Positions 23,082 through 34,827 of a stretch of DNA of 64,000 nucleotides are shown in pieces. Both the position numbers and the translations under genes were made by a program. The notes under the pieces are model-generated. The model saw only the letters and a program-made list of their open reading frames with translations, ran no database searches and was not told the origin of the DNA. Position 1 is the first letter of the stretch. The number at the start of each line of letters is the position of its first letter. Source of the DNA: Diphasiastrum complanatum (taxonomy: Eukaryota > Streptophyta > Lycopodiopsida > Lycopodiales > Lycopodiaceae); assembly GCA_029204225.1 (NCBI GenBank), contig CM055113.1:7589852-7653851 (forward strand). Reading direction: 5' to 3'.

Positions 23082-23084
<3 letters not shown>

Positions 23085-23178
<94 letters not shown>
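23085..23178. repeat. (AG)47 microsatellite
   Basis: An uninterrupted 94-bp AG tract, about 220 bp upstream of the host-like exons. Confidence 0.98.
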
Positions 23179-23180
<2 letters not shown>

Positions 23181-23402
23181 ATTTCCTTGATATTAAGTAA
23201 TTTATGCTTCTTTGCACAAATTTTGCCTACCTTTCCGCCATAGCAAAAATATCATCCAACCCATCAATCATGATTGGACTCTCCAGCAGCATCCATACTT
23301 GATTGATACAGATGACGCGGCAGTAAGCACTTCTACAACAAGCTTCTATGCATGGACTATAGCCAAAAACTTACGTTCTTGAGGAAATTAATTTTTTTGC
23401 AG

Positions 23403-24005
23403 AAGGGGCAAAATCGAACAAGAAGACGTCGTTGTTGACCTCTTTGATGGGACAAGCAACCTAGCACGGGCATCCATCCATAGCAATCGACATTGCATTT
23501 GTTTGGAAAGTGACGACTCAATACTTACCAGCTTTCTTCGTGAACTGGAGCGCGAGTTGAAGGTAAATGAAGTTGTGACTTTTTTTATACAACACAACAC
23601 AATCCTACGTGCACAACAACAACAATTTTAATCTTTAATTGCTTTGCTTATTTAGAGGTTATGACTGTAGCGAAAATCTTTTTTCAGGAATAGCATACTG
23701 TACAATTACTGGACACAATTGTACCTGACCCTTATTTACAACTTTTATGCAGAGCATCTTAGGCTCTACACCATTTTTACTTCAAACTATATATTGTTTT
23801 ATGAACTTACTATTCTATGTTTGAATTTAAATCTTCAAGCTGTGGAACCATTTGAAATGGTTTGACCATCTCACGTTGAAAGGCAAGTCAATCAAGAATT
23901 CTCAACACTTCCAGCATTTCTTAGCAAGGACCTGCTCAAATATCTGATGGATCATGCTTCTTTCCTATGGTGGCTAACTTGGCTGTGGCTACAAAAGCAC
24001 TGTAG
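23403..24005 (+). CDS. 3' end of a probable host gene: two exons, methyltransferase-like motif
   Basis: A 160-bp exon (23,403-23,562) lies between a T-rich acceptor (TTTTTTTGCAG) and a GTAAATG donor. It encodes 53 residues including VVVDLFDGTSNLARAS, then HCICLESDDSI and FLRELERELK. A second exon (23,925-24,005) follows an acceptor TTTCTTAG, is in phase with the first, and ends with 26 residues (PMVANLAVATKAL) and TAG. DLFxGTxxxARA then a turn and CLESD resembles SAM-binding motif I of DNA-methylase-like proteins; this is inference. Upstream exons are uncertain: a frame ending near 23,322 at GTAAGC reads NHDWTLQQHPYLIDTDDAA, but its phase does not fit simple splicing. It may be a gene fragment. 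Confidence 0.5.
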
Positions 24006-26289
24006 AACAAACACCTAGTATGTCCATTTGAAACAGTATTCACACATTAACTTCAAATCCAAAAGGCTTAACAGATATATATATATGGCTAGGAAAGGAG
24101 CCAAATTTTGGAACTTGGATCAAATAGAAAAGAAGATAAATGAATAAATGCTACAAGAATATATCATGAATACCCCATTGTATCGAGAAGCTAAGAATAC
24201 CCCACTGCTAGTGGACAAAGGCCTATAGACCATGAATCTAAAGCACCAGCCTGGTAACTAAGTTTGCAGATAGCAACATTTCATCGCAACAAAAACAAAA
24301 ACTCCTTCCACGAGCATTGAATAAATAATAAGAATTATTTATGGGCAGTATAAAATCTACTGCAAAAATGTCGACGAAATGATAAACCGTTACCCGTAGG
24401 TAGTACATTCTTTGTGATGTTTGCAGAATATGGAAAGGCATATAGAGCAAAAGAATGCGTTTTGAAATGTATTCCAGGCATTTGTGCTTGAGAGCTGTTT
24501 ATAAATCCAAAGTATTCTATTGAAGCCCATGTTCTATCCTATCTTCACTAGTTCTAGATCAGGATTCTGGACATAAAAGTGTTTATTATTTATCTCGCCA
24601 GACAATTGCATTCAATTGATCTGACACACCTCGGCTGACTCCTTTTTTTTTTCAAATTTAAATCAATTTCGATTTCAAGTTTGGCCTAAACCCTAAACTA
24701 GTTAACACCATGTAAGCTCACAAGCGAGAGTACATGTTGCGATTTTTCCAAATATAATCGATGGTTACAAAATCTTTTCCCAAGTATAGAAGACGGTGAG
24801 GCATAATCTATTAGTGTTGGAAATCTTCTATGAGCCACACCTTTTTTGACATTTTATGGGTTTTAATCAGTCCTCAAATTTCCTACATAAATTTGTGTGG
24901 TGTTCTCTAAGAAACTATAAAAACTAAGAGAACCAGGTGGACACATTGCTCTGAAGTATAGTACATTACTCCATGTTTCCTAAAAAGTGCATCTCTTTTG
25001 CAAAGATGTAACTTTCCACAGGGATACACAGTAAAAAGGCCCCTGACTCTGCAGATGTGCTCACAGCCAATAATAGGTAGTTTGTTGAAATATTATGGGT
25101 TTTAGCTTTTAGCATTGTTACTCTTGCTTATGTTGTCCTTTCTTGCCCTTTATTTTATGCTATAATTGATAGAAGAACATGGAAGCACATAGCACTTGTA
25201 TTTATAGATCAAATCTAAAATCTCCACACATGACAAACACATGTGCTCCACGATAATTTGTTTAGGACTAAATCTGAATGTATTTACAAAGAATTGCTTT
25301 CATGGCTTAGCCATCTGTTTGTCACTTTTCTTACAGTTACCTTAGTATAATGTATTGAACAAACTTAGTGTCTAAAGTGTCCTTAACCCAGCTACAGTGC
25401 TCATTTGAGCTTGACACATTCTAGAGCTGAAAGAAGTTGGATCTATGAGTTGCACAATGCAAGGATTGCATGCTAGGATAAAGCCCCTCATGTTTTTACG
25501 CTAAACCCTAAATCCACTACTTGTAGGACTGCTCCACTTGTTGATCCAATAGACTGGATGACTTAATCTGATGACAAAAACACCAATTACATGCATTTTC
25601 CAATGGTTCAAATTCTAAACCATCTAGAAAGATGTGTCAATACTAAACAAGATGAAATCGGAAGCTTCATTTTAACAATCGGCATGTAGTGGCTCTTAGT
25701 AGTAGCAATCACAAGCCTTCAAAACACAACATATCTCAGCCCAGATGCTGACGAGAACTGCTGATGCACCCTCCAGCATCCAGCAATAAAGTCGGTAAAT
25801 GGGGTTGAGAGGATAATTATGCTTATTTGAAGATAGAATTGAAATCAGCCAACCCACAACACAAAGGATTTGCTTTTCCATGTTCAAGATATAGCAATTG
25901 GTTGCTGAAGCATCATTCTAGTAGATATACATACGATCTATAAGAGACTTCTCGAGTTGTCAAAGGAAGTGGGTTTGCACATTGAATGCAATGGCTTAAA
26001 AATTCCAATCATCTTTCAGCTGCATAAGTTTCTTGTAGTTCCATTTGAGATCACACTTATATGTACTTTTATTCACTCAATGATTGATATACAATGTATC
26101 ACCCAATTATTGGGACAAAAATGGATTGGAACTTTATATAAATTTCAACATTCAAAAGTTGTTGTAAAGGGATCGTCTTTGGAACTGACCTCATCTTGGA
26201 AATATTTCCTCAGTGTATGCTCTACCAATGCCAATAAAAAACATCTTCATGTTTTTGGGCTCAATTGATTTGAAACTATCACTTTAGTT
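24006..26289. other. Unassigned intergenic sequence
   Basis: AT-rich, with a short TA run near 24,077-24,092 and scattered short frames. The 103-residue plus frame at 25,957-26,268 (MSKEVGLHIECNGLKIP) shows no known motif. No repeat boundary or RNA gene is visible. Confidence 0.4.
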
Positions 26290-26454
26290 ATGAATGTCAA
26301 GGATCGCATTGCATCTGAAAGTATTTTCTGGCTTGAGGGCAAATATGCTACAAGACTATACACCTCACCTCTCATCCTTGCAGATGATGTTAGTGGCTAC
26401 CTGAGTTACCTCATGTTACGGCTCACATCACATCCCTCTATAGCATCAGCATGA
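26290..26454 (+). CDS. Small unrecognised ORF
   Basis: A 54-residue frame starting MNVKDRIASESIFWLEG and ending SHPSIASA. It reads like natural protein in composition (KYATRLYTSPLILADDV), and the frame stays open seven codons upstream of the Met. No domain recognised. It could be an exon fragment or chance. Confidence 0.2.
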   Translation: MNVKDRIASESIFWLEGKYATRLYTSPLILADDVSGYLSYLMLRLTSHPSIASA

Positions 26455-26957
26455 TACAATGATAGTGCTATACCTCAATTTTGACATTTAGTAGCCTCAG
26501 CGGAAGAACTAATGCTAGATAGTTCATTTTCGTACCAAGCACAAATAAAAGACAAGACGACATAATCAACCGTTCAGATAGCCAATTGGCACAACAAGCC
26601 TTGAAGCCTTTTGAGACCTCATAACAATAGAAAATTTCAACGTATTCTAGACCTTTACGCTTGAGCATCACATATTCTTGACTCTATTTACTCCAGATAC
26701 ATTTTTCAAAGCTGAGTAAAAAAATTATTAGTATCTGAAAACTAGCTACCTTATTAGAGTAATCACAAAAGATGTCTTTGTTTGCAACAGATAAGCTTTT
26801 TTTAAGCACAATCACAAAAAAAAAATAGTCACTTCTGAAAACTGACTACCTTGTCACTAGAACATGTTTCTATCTGATTTTGTCAGCAATGCAAACTTCC
26901 ATATTGCATGGTTAATATTTGTTTGGATAGATGTGCACACGAGAGGATAGATGGGCA

Positions 26958-27657
<700 letters not shown>

Positions 27658-28815
27658 ATGTCAAGAATTCTTAGAAAAACTTGTTGCACATCCACACAAG
27701 TGATTCCCAAAGTTTCAAAGAACTTTGTGGAACCACCTTTTGATCTACCAAACAAGTTTAAGGACTTCACACTTGATGACGTAGTCATCCAACTGCCACA
27801 ACCACAATGGGAACCTACAAAAGTTTCCCAATCCTTTGAAGGCCCAGCTAAAACCATAGAGCTAAATCTTAAAGATCCTGATGAGGATGTGGATCGCATT
27901 GTTCATGTCGGAGCCCACCCCACGCCAGGTCAACTTCTTGATTTGGAGACCTTACTTCGCAAATATAGGGATGTATTTGCATGGAACTATACTGAAATGA
28001 AAGGGGTCCCGCCTGATAAAGCAGTCCATACGATTCTTTTAGAAGAGAACGCTAAGCCTATTTGGACTAAATCGTACTGAAGTAACTCTATTTATTGCGA
28101 GCGGATCGATGAAGATATTAAAATATTGTTGGATGCTGGATTCATCTATGAAATCCAACATACTGATTGGGTATCACCCATTGTGATCATACCCAAGAAA
28201 AATGGCAAGCTTCGTATCTGCGTCGATCTAAAGAATCTTAACATGGTTACAAAAAAAGACCATTTTCTCTTACCCTTAACTACACAAATGCTTGAGGAAA
28301 TGGCAAGAGCTGAAGCTTTCAACTTCCTAGACAGTTTTAGTGGCTATTTCCTAATCCAAATAGCCCCTGAAGATAGACACAAGACACCCTTTGCAACAAA
28401 AAAATGGGATTTATGCTTATAACGTCATGCCTTTTGGCTTATGTAACTCCCCTTCAATGTTTCAAAGGGTCATGCAAATGGCCTTCCAAGACTTGTTACA
28501 CAAGATTGTCGAGATTTATCTCAACGATTTGGGTGTACATTCTTCAGTCGACAAGCACCTCGAGGCATTATAAAAAATCTTCATTCACTACTGTAGGTTT
28601 GGGATTCACTCAACCCTGACAAGTGTCAAATTTGGGTCACCCACGGGGTAGTACTCAGACATATCATTTTGAAGGATGGTATTTCTACCGATCCTTCAAA
28701 GATCAAGGTAATAGTTGAAATGCCCTTACCTACAACAGTGAAGGAAGTTTACGTCTTCCTAGGTCACACTAATTATTATTGCATATTCATAATTGATTAT
28801 GCCGGCAAGGCACGA
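27658..28815 (+). pseudogene. Ty3/gypsy reverse transcriptase fragment
   Basis: Plus-strand frames: 27,658-28,080 ends with the RT entry region (YRDVFAWNYTEMKGV). After a TGA at 28,078, 28,126-28,422 has SPIVIIPKKNGKLRICVDLK and FNFLDSFSGYFLIQIAPED (motif A region). A frame change near 28,400 leads to MPFGLCNSPSMFQRVM and then YLNDL, where YxDD is expected, so the first catalytic Asp of motif C is Asn. The connection part follows (STDPSKIKVI, FLGHTNYYCIFI). It is cut off at about 28,815 next to the copia LTR remnant. No chromodomain or integrase remains. Confidence 0.85.
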
Positions 28816-28917
28816 CTCATTTATTTCCCCCACCGTCATCCATCATTTCCATTTTTCCAACCTTCCAATACTTCACCGCCATCTATACATCATGTCTCTT
28901 TGAGCCAAAGAAAACCA

Positions 28918-29258
28918 AAAAGTGCCTTAGACTAAAGGCGACGAAGAAGGCAAAGGTGCCTTAGACTAAAGACAGTGAAAAATTGAAGGTGCCTTAAATT
29001 ATAAGAAAGCGAAAAAACCGAAAAAGCTGAAGGTGCTTTAAGAATGGTTTCTAAGGAGATTTCTAAGGCATTCTGGCCACTTGGCCAGTCTATCGCATTT
29101 TTCGCTAAGGTGTGAAAAAGGCAAAAGTGCTTAAAAAATTGTTAAGGCAAAAAAAAAAGGAAAAATGTGAAGGTCCAAAAATATGAAGTCGGCCTTCAGC
29201 TTTTCATGATGCTCATTATGTGAACGATTTGTTTAAGGCTGAGCATAAAAATCTAACA
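28918..29258 (-). mobile_element. Truncated 3' LTR of copia element 1
   Basis: Matches the end of the long LTR at 38,811-39,102, including the GTGCCTTAGACTAAAG modules and the final ATCTAACA. The complement of a polypurine tract (CTCCCCCTTAATG) follows at 29,259. Only the inner ~340 bp survive. Confidence 0.8.
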
Positions 29259-30504
29259 CTCCCCCTTAATGTGGATCCTGAAAAACTTTGAATTTGAGAT
29301 TTAACATATCGTTAAATCTAAGATGTTGCTCCTTTGATAGAGCTTTTGTGAAGTAATCTGCTACCATGTAGTTTGTTCTACAGAAGATCAATTGTACTTC
29401 ATTATTGTGCACTTTCTCTTTAAGGTAATGATACCTGATTTCAATATATTTGCTTCGAGAGTGGAATCTCAAATTGAGAGAAAGTGCTATTGTGCTTTGA
29501 TTGTCACAATAGATTGTTGTAGGAAGTGTTTGTGTAAAATTGAGGTCTGCCAACAGTTGCCTTAGCCAGATCGTCTCTTTGGTTGCTTTTGTGGTAGCTA
29601 TGTATTTGGATTCCATTGATGATAATGCAACTGAGGGCTGCTTCCGGCTATTCCATGAGATTGGGCCTTGGTTGTATAAAATTACAAATCTAGAAGTTGA
29701 TTTTTTGGTGTCGACATCTCCTGTCGAATCCGCATCTGTGTAGGCTTCAAGGATGTTGGCAGTTTGGCTGCCTCCGTAGCAGATACTGAGAGTTTTTGTT
29801 GCTTGGATGTACTTCACGACCTTTGTTTGTGCTTTCCAATGGGTTAAGCCTGGATTTGATAGGAACTGGCTGAGTGCACTGATCCAATATGCAAGGTCTG
29901 GTCGCGTGCAAATCATTTCGTACATCAGTGAGCCGATGATGGATTGAAACAGATAGCGCTTCATCTCCTCCTTTTTTGCCTCAGTTTGAGAAGACTATTC
30001 CTTTGATAGATCTAATCTAGGGTTGAGTGGAAAGACACTGCGTTTGCAGTTGGCCATACCATACTTTTCTAGCACGTTGTTGAGATATCATTGCTCACTG
30101 ATAAAGATCAGTGTGCTTGGTTGATCTCGTTGAATTTGGATTCCAAGACAATAGTGTGTTAGACCCATGTCAGTCATCTTGTATTCCTGGGCCAGCATGC
30201 ATTTCGTATCCTTCATCAGATTCAGATTATTGCTAAATAAGAGTGTATTATCATCATAGAGAGTGATGATGATGAATTATTCTAAGACAGACTTGAAATA
30301 GACATTCGAGTCTGTCGAGTTTGGAATGAAACCATTCTCTATCATAAATGCGTTGATCTTCTGGAACCAGAGTCTAGGTAACTGTTTCAGCCCATAGAGC
30401 GCCTTGTGGATTTTGCATACAAGGTGTTGTTGCTTGCCGTTGAGTTCGTATCCCTCTGGTTGCATCATGTAGATATCCTCTTTGATGGTTCCATTGAGAA
30501 AAGA
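29259..30504 (-). pseudogene. Copia element 1: RT and RNase H remnant
   Basis: Reading leftward: LNGTIKEDIYMMQPEGY and CKIHKALYGLKQLPRLWF (RT), then broken frames over the active site (LYDDNTLLFSN near 30,270-30,240), then an open 232-residue frame (29,964-29,266) with SIIGSLMYEMICTRPDLAY, TDADSTGDVDTKKSTSRF and SRSKYIEIRYHYLKEKV (RNase H end). Gag, protease, integrase and the RT N-terminus are absent: the RT sequence joins the leader directly near 30,505. Confidence 0.85.
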
Positions 30505-30583
30505 GGTAAATTCATCTTGATAGAAACAAGACTGATAATCCACAATAGAAATGCAAATTACTGAAATGCCCACTCTAATACCA
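30505..30583 (-). other. Copia element 1 leader stub and primer-binding site
   Basis: CTCTAATACCA (30,573-30,583) is an iMet primer-binding site complement with one change. The adjoining leader (AATGCCCACTCTAATACCATG) is nearly the same as at 46,746-46,766 in element 2. Confidence 0.75.
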
Positions 30584-31608
30584 TGTCATAAAATCGTGGG
30601 TGTGTGAGCGGTAGAGGAAGATCGGGGACTAAGTGTACGCGTATAGGAATGGAAACGCAACAGTTACTAGCAGAAATATTCAAGTAGAAGAATTCATATA
30701 GATCGCGCAAATGAACGACGCAGTAGTGAGACAAAAATTGCACTCTGATAAATATCAACAGTGAGTATAATGGCTTGAAGTAATAACTTCAGCTTGCTGA
30801 GCATGATAGCGCTGGCTATAGGTAACTCTGATTGAAAGAGAATTATAATTAATGCCTACATAGCTTGATTCAACTAGTATATATATTTACAAGTGTCCAG
30901 AGACAAATATCTTACAAGCTTTTAATGTTATTTACGCCAGTCTTTGCATATGTACAAAGTTGGTAACCGCTAACCACCTTTGGGATATTTTGTTGTCCAC
31001 CTATTTTAGGGTTGCTGATAAGTTGGCGACGTAGGTCAGCCAATGTAGCAAAAATGCGAAAAAGCCGAAAAACCTAAAGGTGTCCTTAGACTGAAGGTAT
31101 GCAACTCCTGAAGGTGCCCTTAGACTAAAGGTATGTAAATTCCTAAGGCGTCCTGACATTTAAGACAACAAAGAAAGAGAAAAAGCCGAAAAGCGCCTTA
31201 GACTAAAGACAGCGAAGAAGGTGAAGGTGCCTTAGACTAAAGGCAGCGCAAAACAGAAGGTGCCTTGAATTTAAGACAGCGAAAAAGGCGAAAAAGCCAA
31301 AAAGTGCCTTAGACTAAAGGTGGCGAAGAAGGCGAAGTGTTGGAAAGAGGGGTGTGAAGAAAGATAACTCAAAAACAAACGAACATGAAAAGAAGTGAAC
31401 TTGAAACTGGAAAGAAACGAACTCGAATGGAGAATGGTCGTGCACAACAGAATAATCTATCTCACTCTTTCCTCAAGCTTGACTATGCCTATCAGTCTCA
31501 AACAGATAGAAATTTTATTCGAGCTGATTACGTAGCCAAATATTAAGCATCAAAACATCAGACAGATAATTTGTTGCGAATAGCTAGACAAATTATTAGT
31601 CGTGAATT
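30584..31608 (-). mobile_element. Copia element 1 5' LTR, first part
   Basis: Starts TGTCATAAAATCG. It contains seven hairpin modules between about 31,075 and 31,340. It is interrupted at 31,608 by the young copia element and resumes at 37,769 after the GAATT duplication. Total LTR length is about 2.36 kb, long for copia. Confidence 0.8.
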
Positions 31609-32289
31609 TGTAAAAATTACAGCAAATAAGGATCCTAAAACACTTGAAATGATGAGGGAAACAATAGATTATGATTTCATAAGATTAGCACAAGTTGAAC
31701 CATCAAAATCCATCAAAAATCTATGCTTGAACCTCACTAAATGGCCCAAATCCTTGAAGAAGGCTTCACACGTGTGAAAGTACGGCCTCCCACAGTCTGA
31801 GTACTGTACACCAGACCTACATTCAATCCTATAGTCATTAGTAATCACAAGTACTCAAACAATTATGAACATAGAGAGCAATTGCACCATTATGAGAGAA
31901 AAAACATGAAATTGCTTGATTGATTTTGGTGAGATATCATCACCTATATATACATGATCCATCACGGTTTTGGGCAGGTATGAGTAGCCCTAAACCTATC
32001 CCTAATGCTAATTTTGGTGGATCTTTCATCCCTACTAAGTTAGGGTTGGAATCTTGGAGATCCCTCAACAATGCAAAAATTACCAAAAATAGCTCCTATT
32101 TTTTCTCCCTTGTATCTAAGCATAATTTGGACTCATTCCAAAGGTTCTAACACTTAGGTCTACTTGATAACATCCTTATGAATGGAATCCTATGCTATTT
32201 GGCACGTTTGACAAGCCACATCATGACTATCTAACTATTACAAGTCATATGACCAAAACTAGTCAAGCTAGAATTGTGAATTTTTAACA
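31609..32289 (-). repeat. Young copia 3' LTR
   Basis: 681 bp. On the minus strand a TATA run sits at the complement of 31,944-31,953. The polypurine tract (complement of 32,290-32,300, CTCCTCCTCAC) directly adjoins its inner edge. Confidence 0.95.
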
Positions 32290-32303
32290 CTCCTCCTCAC
32301 TAT

Positions 32304-34796
32304 CTAGCTTGGTTCAATCATTGCTTTACTAATCACTCCAAGTGATGATCTGAACTTCATAAAAGGTGTCTTTTGAAGTGGTTTACTAAGTAGATCAGCT
32401 ACACATTCATTGCTTGGAACATGCTCCAAAGCAATCTCCTTGGCTTGCACCATTTCTCTCACAAAGTGATGGCATATCTCAATGTGCTTAGATCTTGCAT
32501 GGAAGATTGGGTTAGATGCAAGGTGTTGGGCTGATATATTGTCATTGTAGATGATTGGTGCCTCCTCTGAATCCATGATCTTTAGTTCCACCAATAATCT
32601 CTTGATCCAAAGTACCTCCTTTGTAGTAGTTGTCAAAGCTTTGTACTCGGCCTCGGTTGAAGATAGAGATATAGTTTCTTGCTTTTTTGAAAGCCATGAA
32701 ACCACACCTTCTCCTATGAAAGTTGAATAGGCACTTGTTGATTTCCTATCCCTCTTGTCCCCTACAAAATCTGAATCACTAAATGCATGAAGGTTAATCA
32801 CATCTCCTCTATATAGAATCCCAAAATCCAATGTACCTGAGATGTATCTTAGAATCCTCTTAGCCTTTTTCCAATGGATATTCAATGGCTTTTGCATGGA
32901 TTGGCTCAACCTACATACACTAAAGCTAAGATCTGGTCTAGCTATAGTGATCCACATTAAGGAACCTATAAGTTGCCTAAACAAAGTGATGTCCATGAAG
33001 GATCTTTCATCATCTTCATTTGGCACTTTTACATCTTGCTCCACTGGTGTGTCAACACTTTTGCATACTTCCATCTTAAACTTCTTCAAAAGACTTTGAG
33101 CATAGTTTACTTGACTTATAAAGATAAAATCAGACCCTCTAAGTACTTCTATGCCTAAGATGAAGTGAAGACACCCTAGATCTACCATCTTGAACTCTAA
33201 GGATAGATCTATCTTGATTTTTTCAATACCATCAACACTATTTCCACTAATGATGATGTCATCTACATAAATGAGTAAAAGTACAATACCAACATCATCA
33301 AACTTAATGTAAAGAGTGGGATCATATTCACTTTGAACAAAAGAAAGTGAAATAAGATAGCAATGTAGTCTTGAATTCCAAGATCTCGAGGCTTGCTTCA
33401 AGCCATAGATGCTTCTTTGGAGATGGCATACTTTGTTCTCCATTCCATGCTTGATGAACCCTTGTGGCTGCTCCATATAGATATCCTTTTCCAAAAAACC
33501 ATTCAAGAAAGCATTAGAGACATCCATTTGACATAGAATCCATCCAAAATGTGATGCAAGTGCAATGATTAGTCTTATTGTGACCATCTTGGCCACGGGT
33601 GCAAAAGTTTCCTCATAGTCTATCCCTCTCTCTTGAGCATAGCCTTTTGCAACTAATCTTGCTTTATGTTTGTTAACACTCCCATTTGCATTCAACTTAA
33701 GCTTGAAGACCCACTTGCATCCTATTACATTCCTTTGAGGTCTCTCAACAAGCAACCAAGTTTCATTCTCAATCAAGGCATCATACTCATCCAACATAGC
33801 TTTATACCATTCTTTGGAGTTCAATGCATCTTCAACATTAGATGGTTCTTCAAAACTAGATAAAGCATAAGAAGTGGATGAGATACCCTCAACTTGCTGT
33901 CCTTTGCCTTGATATGTGAGCCTTGATGGCTCCACTTTTGCCCTTGAAGATCTCCTTGGTGTGATAGGTGGGTTTGGTGCTTGCTCCTCCATGAGCTCCT
34001 CCTCAAAACCAAGATCTTGATCCTTGGCCATCTTATTCTTGATTTTTGGAGCACTTGAGCCTTCTTCAAGCATATGCATATGATGTTCATCAAAGATGAC
34101 ATCCCTTGAAACAACAAATTTGTTCAAGGATGGGAGATAGACTTTGTAGCCCTTGCTTGAGCTTGCATATCCAAGCATGATCCCTCTTGTGGAAGATGGA
34201 TCCTCCTTGGTTCTTGTTTCCAATGGCACATGCACATAACATATACACCCAAAAACTTTCAAGTGATTAAGATTGGGTTTCTTTCCATACAACATCTCAT
34301 AAGGAGTTTTGCCTTCAATTGCTTTGCAAGACACCCTATTCATCAAGTAGTTTGCACATACAAGAGACTCACCCCAAAAGGATTTGGGCAAACAAGCATC
34401 TAATCTTAAAGCCTTAGAACATTCACATAATGTTCTATTCCTTCTTTCAGCAACTCCATTTTGTTGAGGAGTGTAAGGACAATAAGTCTCTTTCTTGATC
34501 CCTTCCTCCTCACAAAAGGCCTTGAACTCATTGGAGATGAATTCTCCACCATTGTCACTTCTAAGAATCTTGATGCTATGATTATGATGCTTTTCCACAA
34601 ACAACTTGAACTTTACAAAAGTATCAAATACTTGAGACTTGAGGGAAAGTAAGAACACCCAACAATATCTTGAGTAGTCATCAATGAAGGTTAAAAACAT
34701 GGATGAACCTCCATTAGATTTGGTGCTAGCAATGTGCACATCTGAGTGTATGAGTTCAAGAGGATGAGATGACTTTGTGATGGAGTTAGGAAACAC
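32304..34796 (-). CDS. Copia integrase, reverse transcriptase, RNase H
   Basis: An 830-residue open frame. Integrase core: HSDVH, then RSDNGGEF and QQNGVAERRNR (the D, D, E triad). GKTPYEMLYGKKP marks its end. RT: CKWVFKLKLNANG, YEETFAPVAKM, MDVSNAFLNG, GLKQASRSW and the active site YVDDIIISG near residue 515. RNase H: SDSDFVGDKRDRKS, then SLSSTEAEY and HARSKHIEI. All catalytic residues are present. The frame is open upstream of the first Met to the shift near 34,860, so the real polyprotein joins gag; copia elements normally use one frame, so the shift looks like a mutation or sequencing error. Confidence 0.95.
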   Translation of the reverse strand: MFPNSITKSSHPLELIHSDVHIASTKSNGGSSMFLTFIDDYSRYCWVFLLSLKSQVFDTFVKFKLFVEKHHNHSIKILRSDNGGEFISNEFKAFCEEEGIKKETYCPYTPQQNGVAERRNRTLCECSKALRLDACLPKSFWGESLVCANYLMNRVSCKAIEGKTPYEMLYGKKPNLNHLKVFGCICYVHVPLETRTKEDPSSTRGIMLGYASSSKGYKVYLPSLNKFVVSRDVIFDEHHMHMLEEGSSAPKIKNKMAKDQDLGFEEELMEEQAPNPPITPRRSSRAKVEPSRLTYQGKGQQVEGISSTSYALSSFEEPSNVEDALNSKEWYKAMLDEYDALIENETWLLVERPQRNVIGCKWVFKLKLNANGSVNKHKARLVAKGYAQERGIDYEETFAPVAKMVTIRLIIALASHFGWILCQMDVSNAFLNGFLEKDIYMEQPQGFIKHGMENKVCHLQRSIYGLKQASRSWNSRLHCYLISLSFVQSEYDPTLYIKFDDVGIVLLLIYVDDIIISGNSVDGIEKIKIDLSLEFKMVDLGCLHFILGIEVLRGSDFIFISQVNYAQSLLKKFKMEVCKSVDTPVEQDVKVPNEDDERSFMDITLFRQLIGSLMWITIARPDLSFSVCRLSQSMQKPLNIHWKKAKRILRYISGTLDFGILYRGDVINLHAFSDSDFVGDKRDRKSTSAYSTFIGEGVVSWLSKKQETISLSSTEAEYKALTTTTKEVLWIKRLLVELKIMDSEEAPIIYNDNISAQHLASNPIFHARSKHIEICHHFVREMVQAKEIALEHVPSNECVADLLSKPLQKTPFMKFRSSLGVISKAMIEPS

Positions 34797-34827
34797 CTTC
34801 TTATGTGCCTTGGATAAGGCACAAGCT

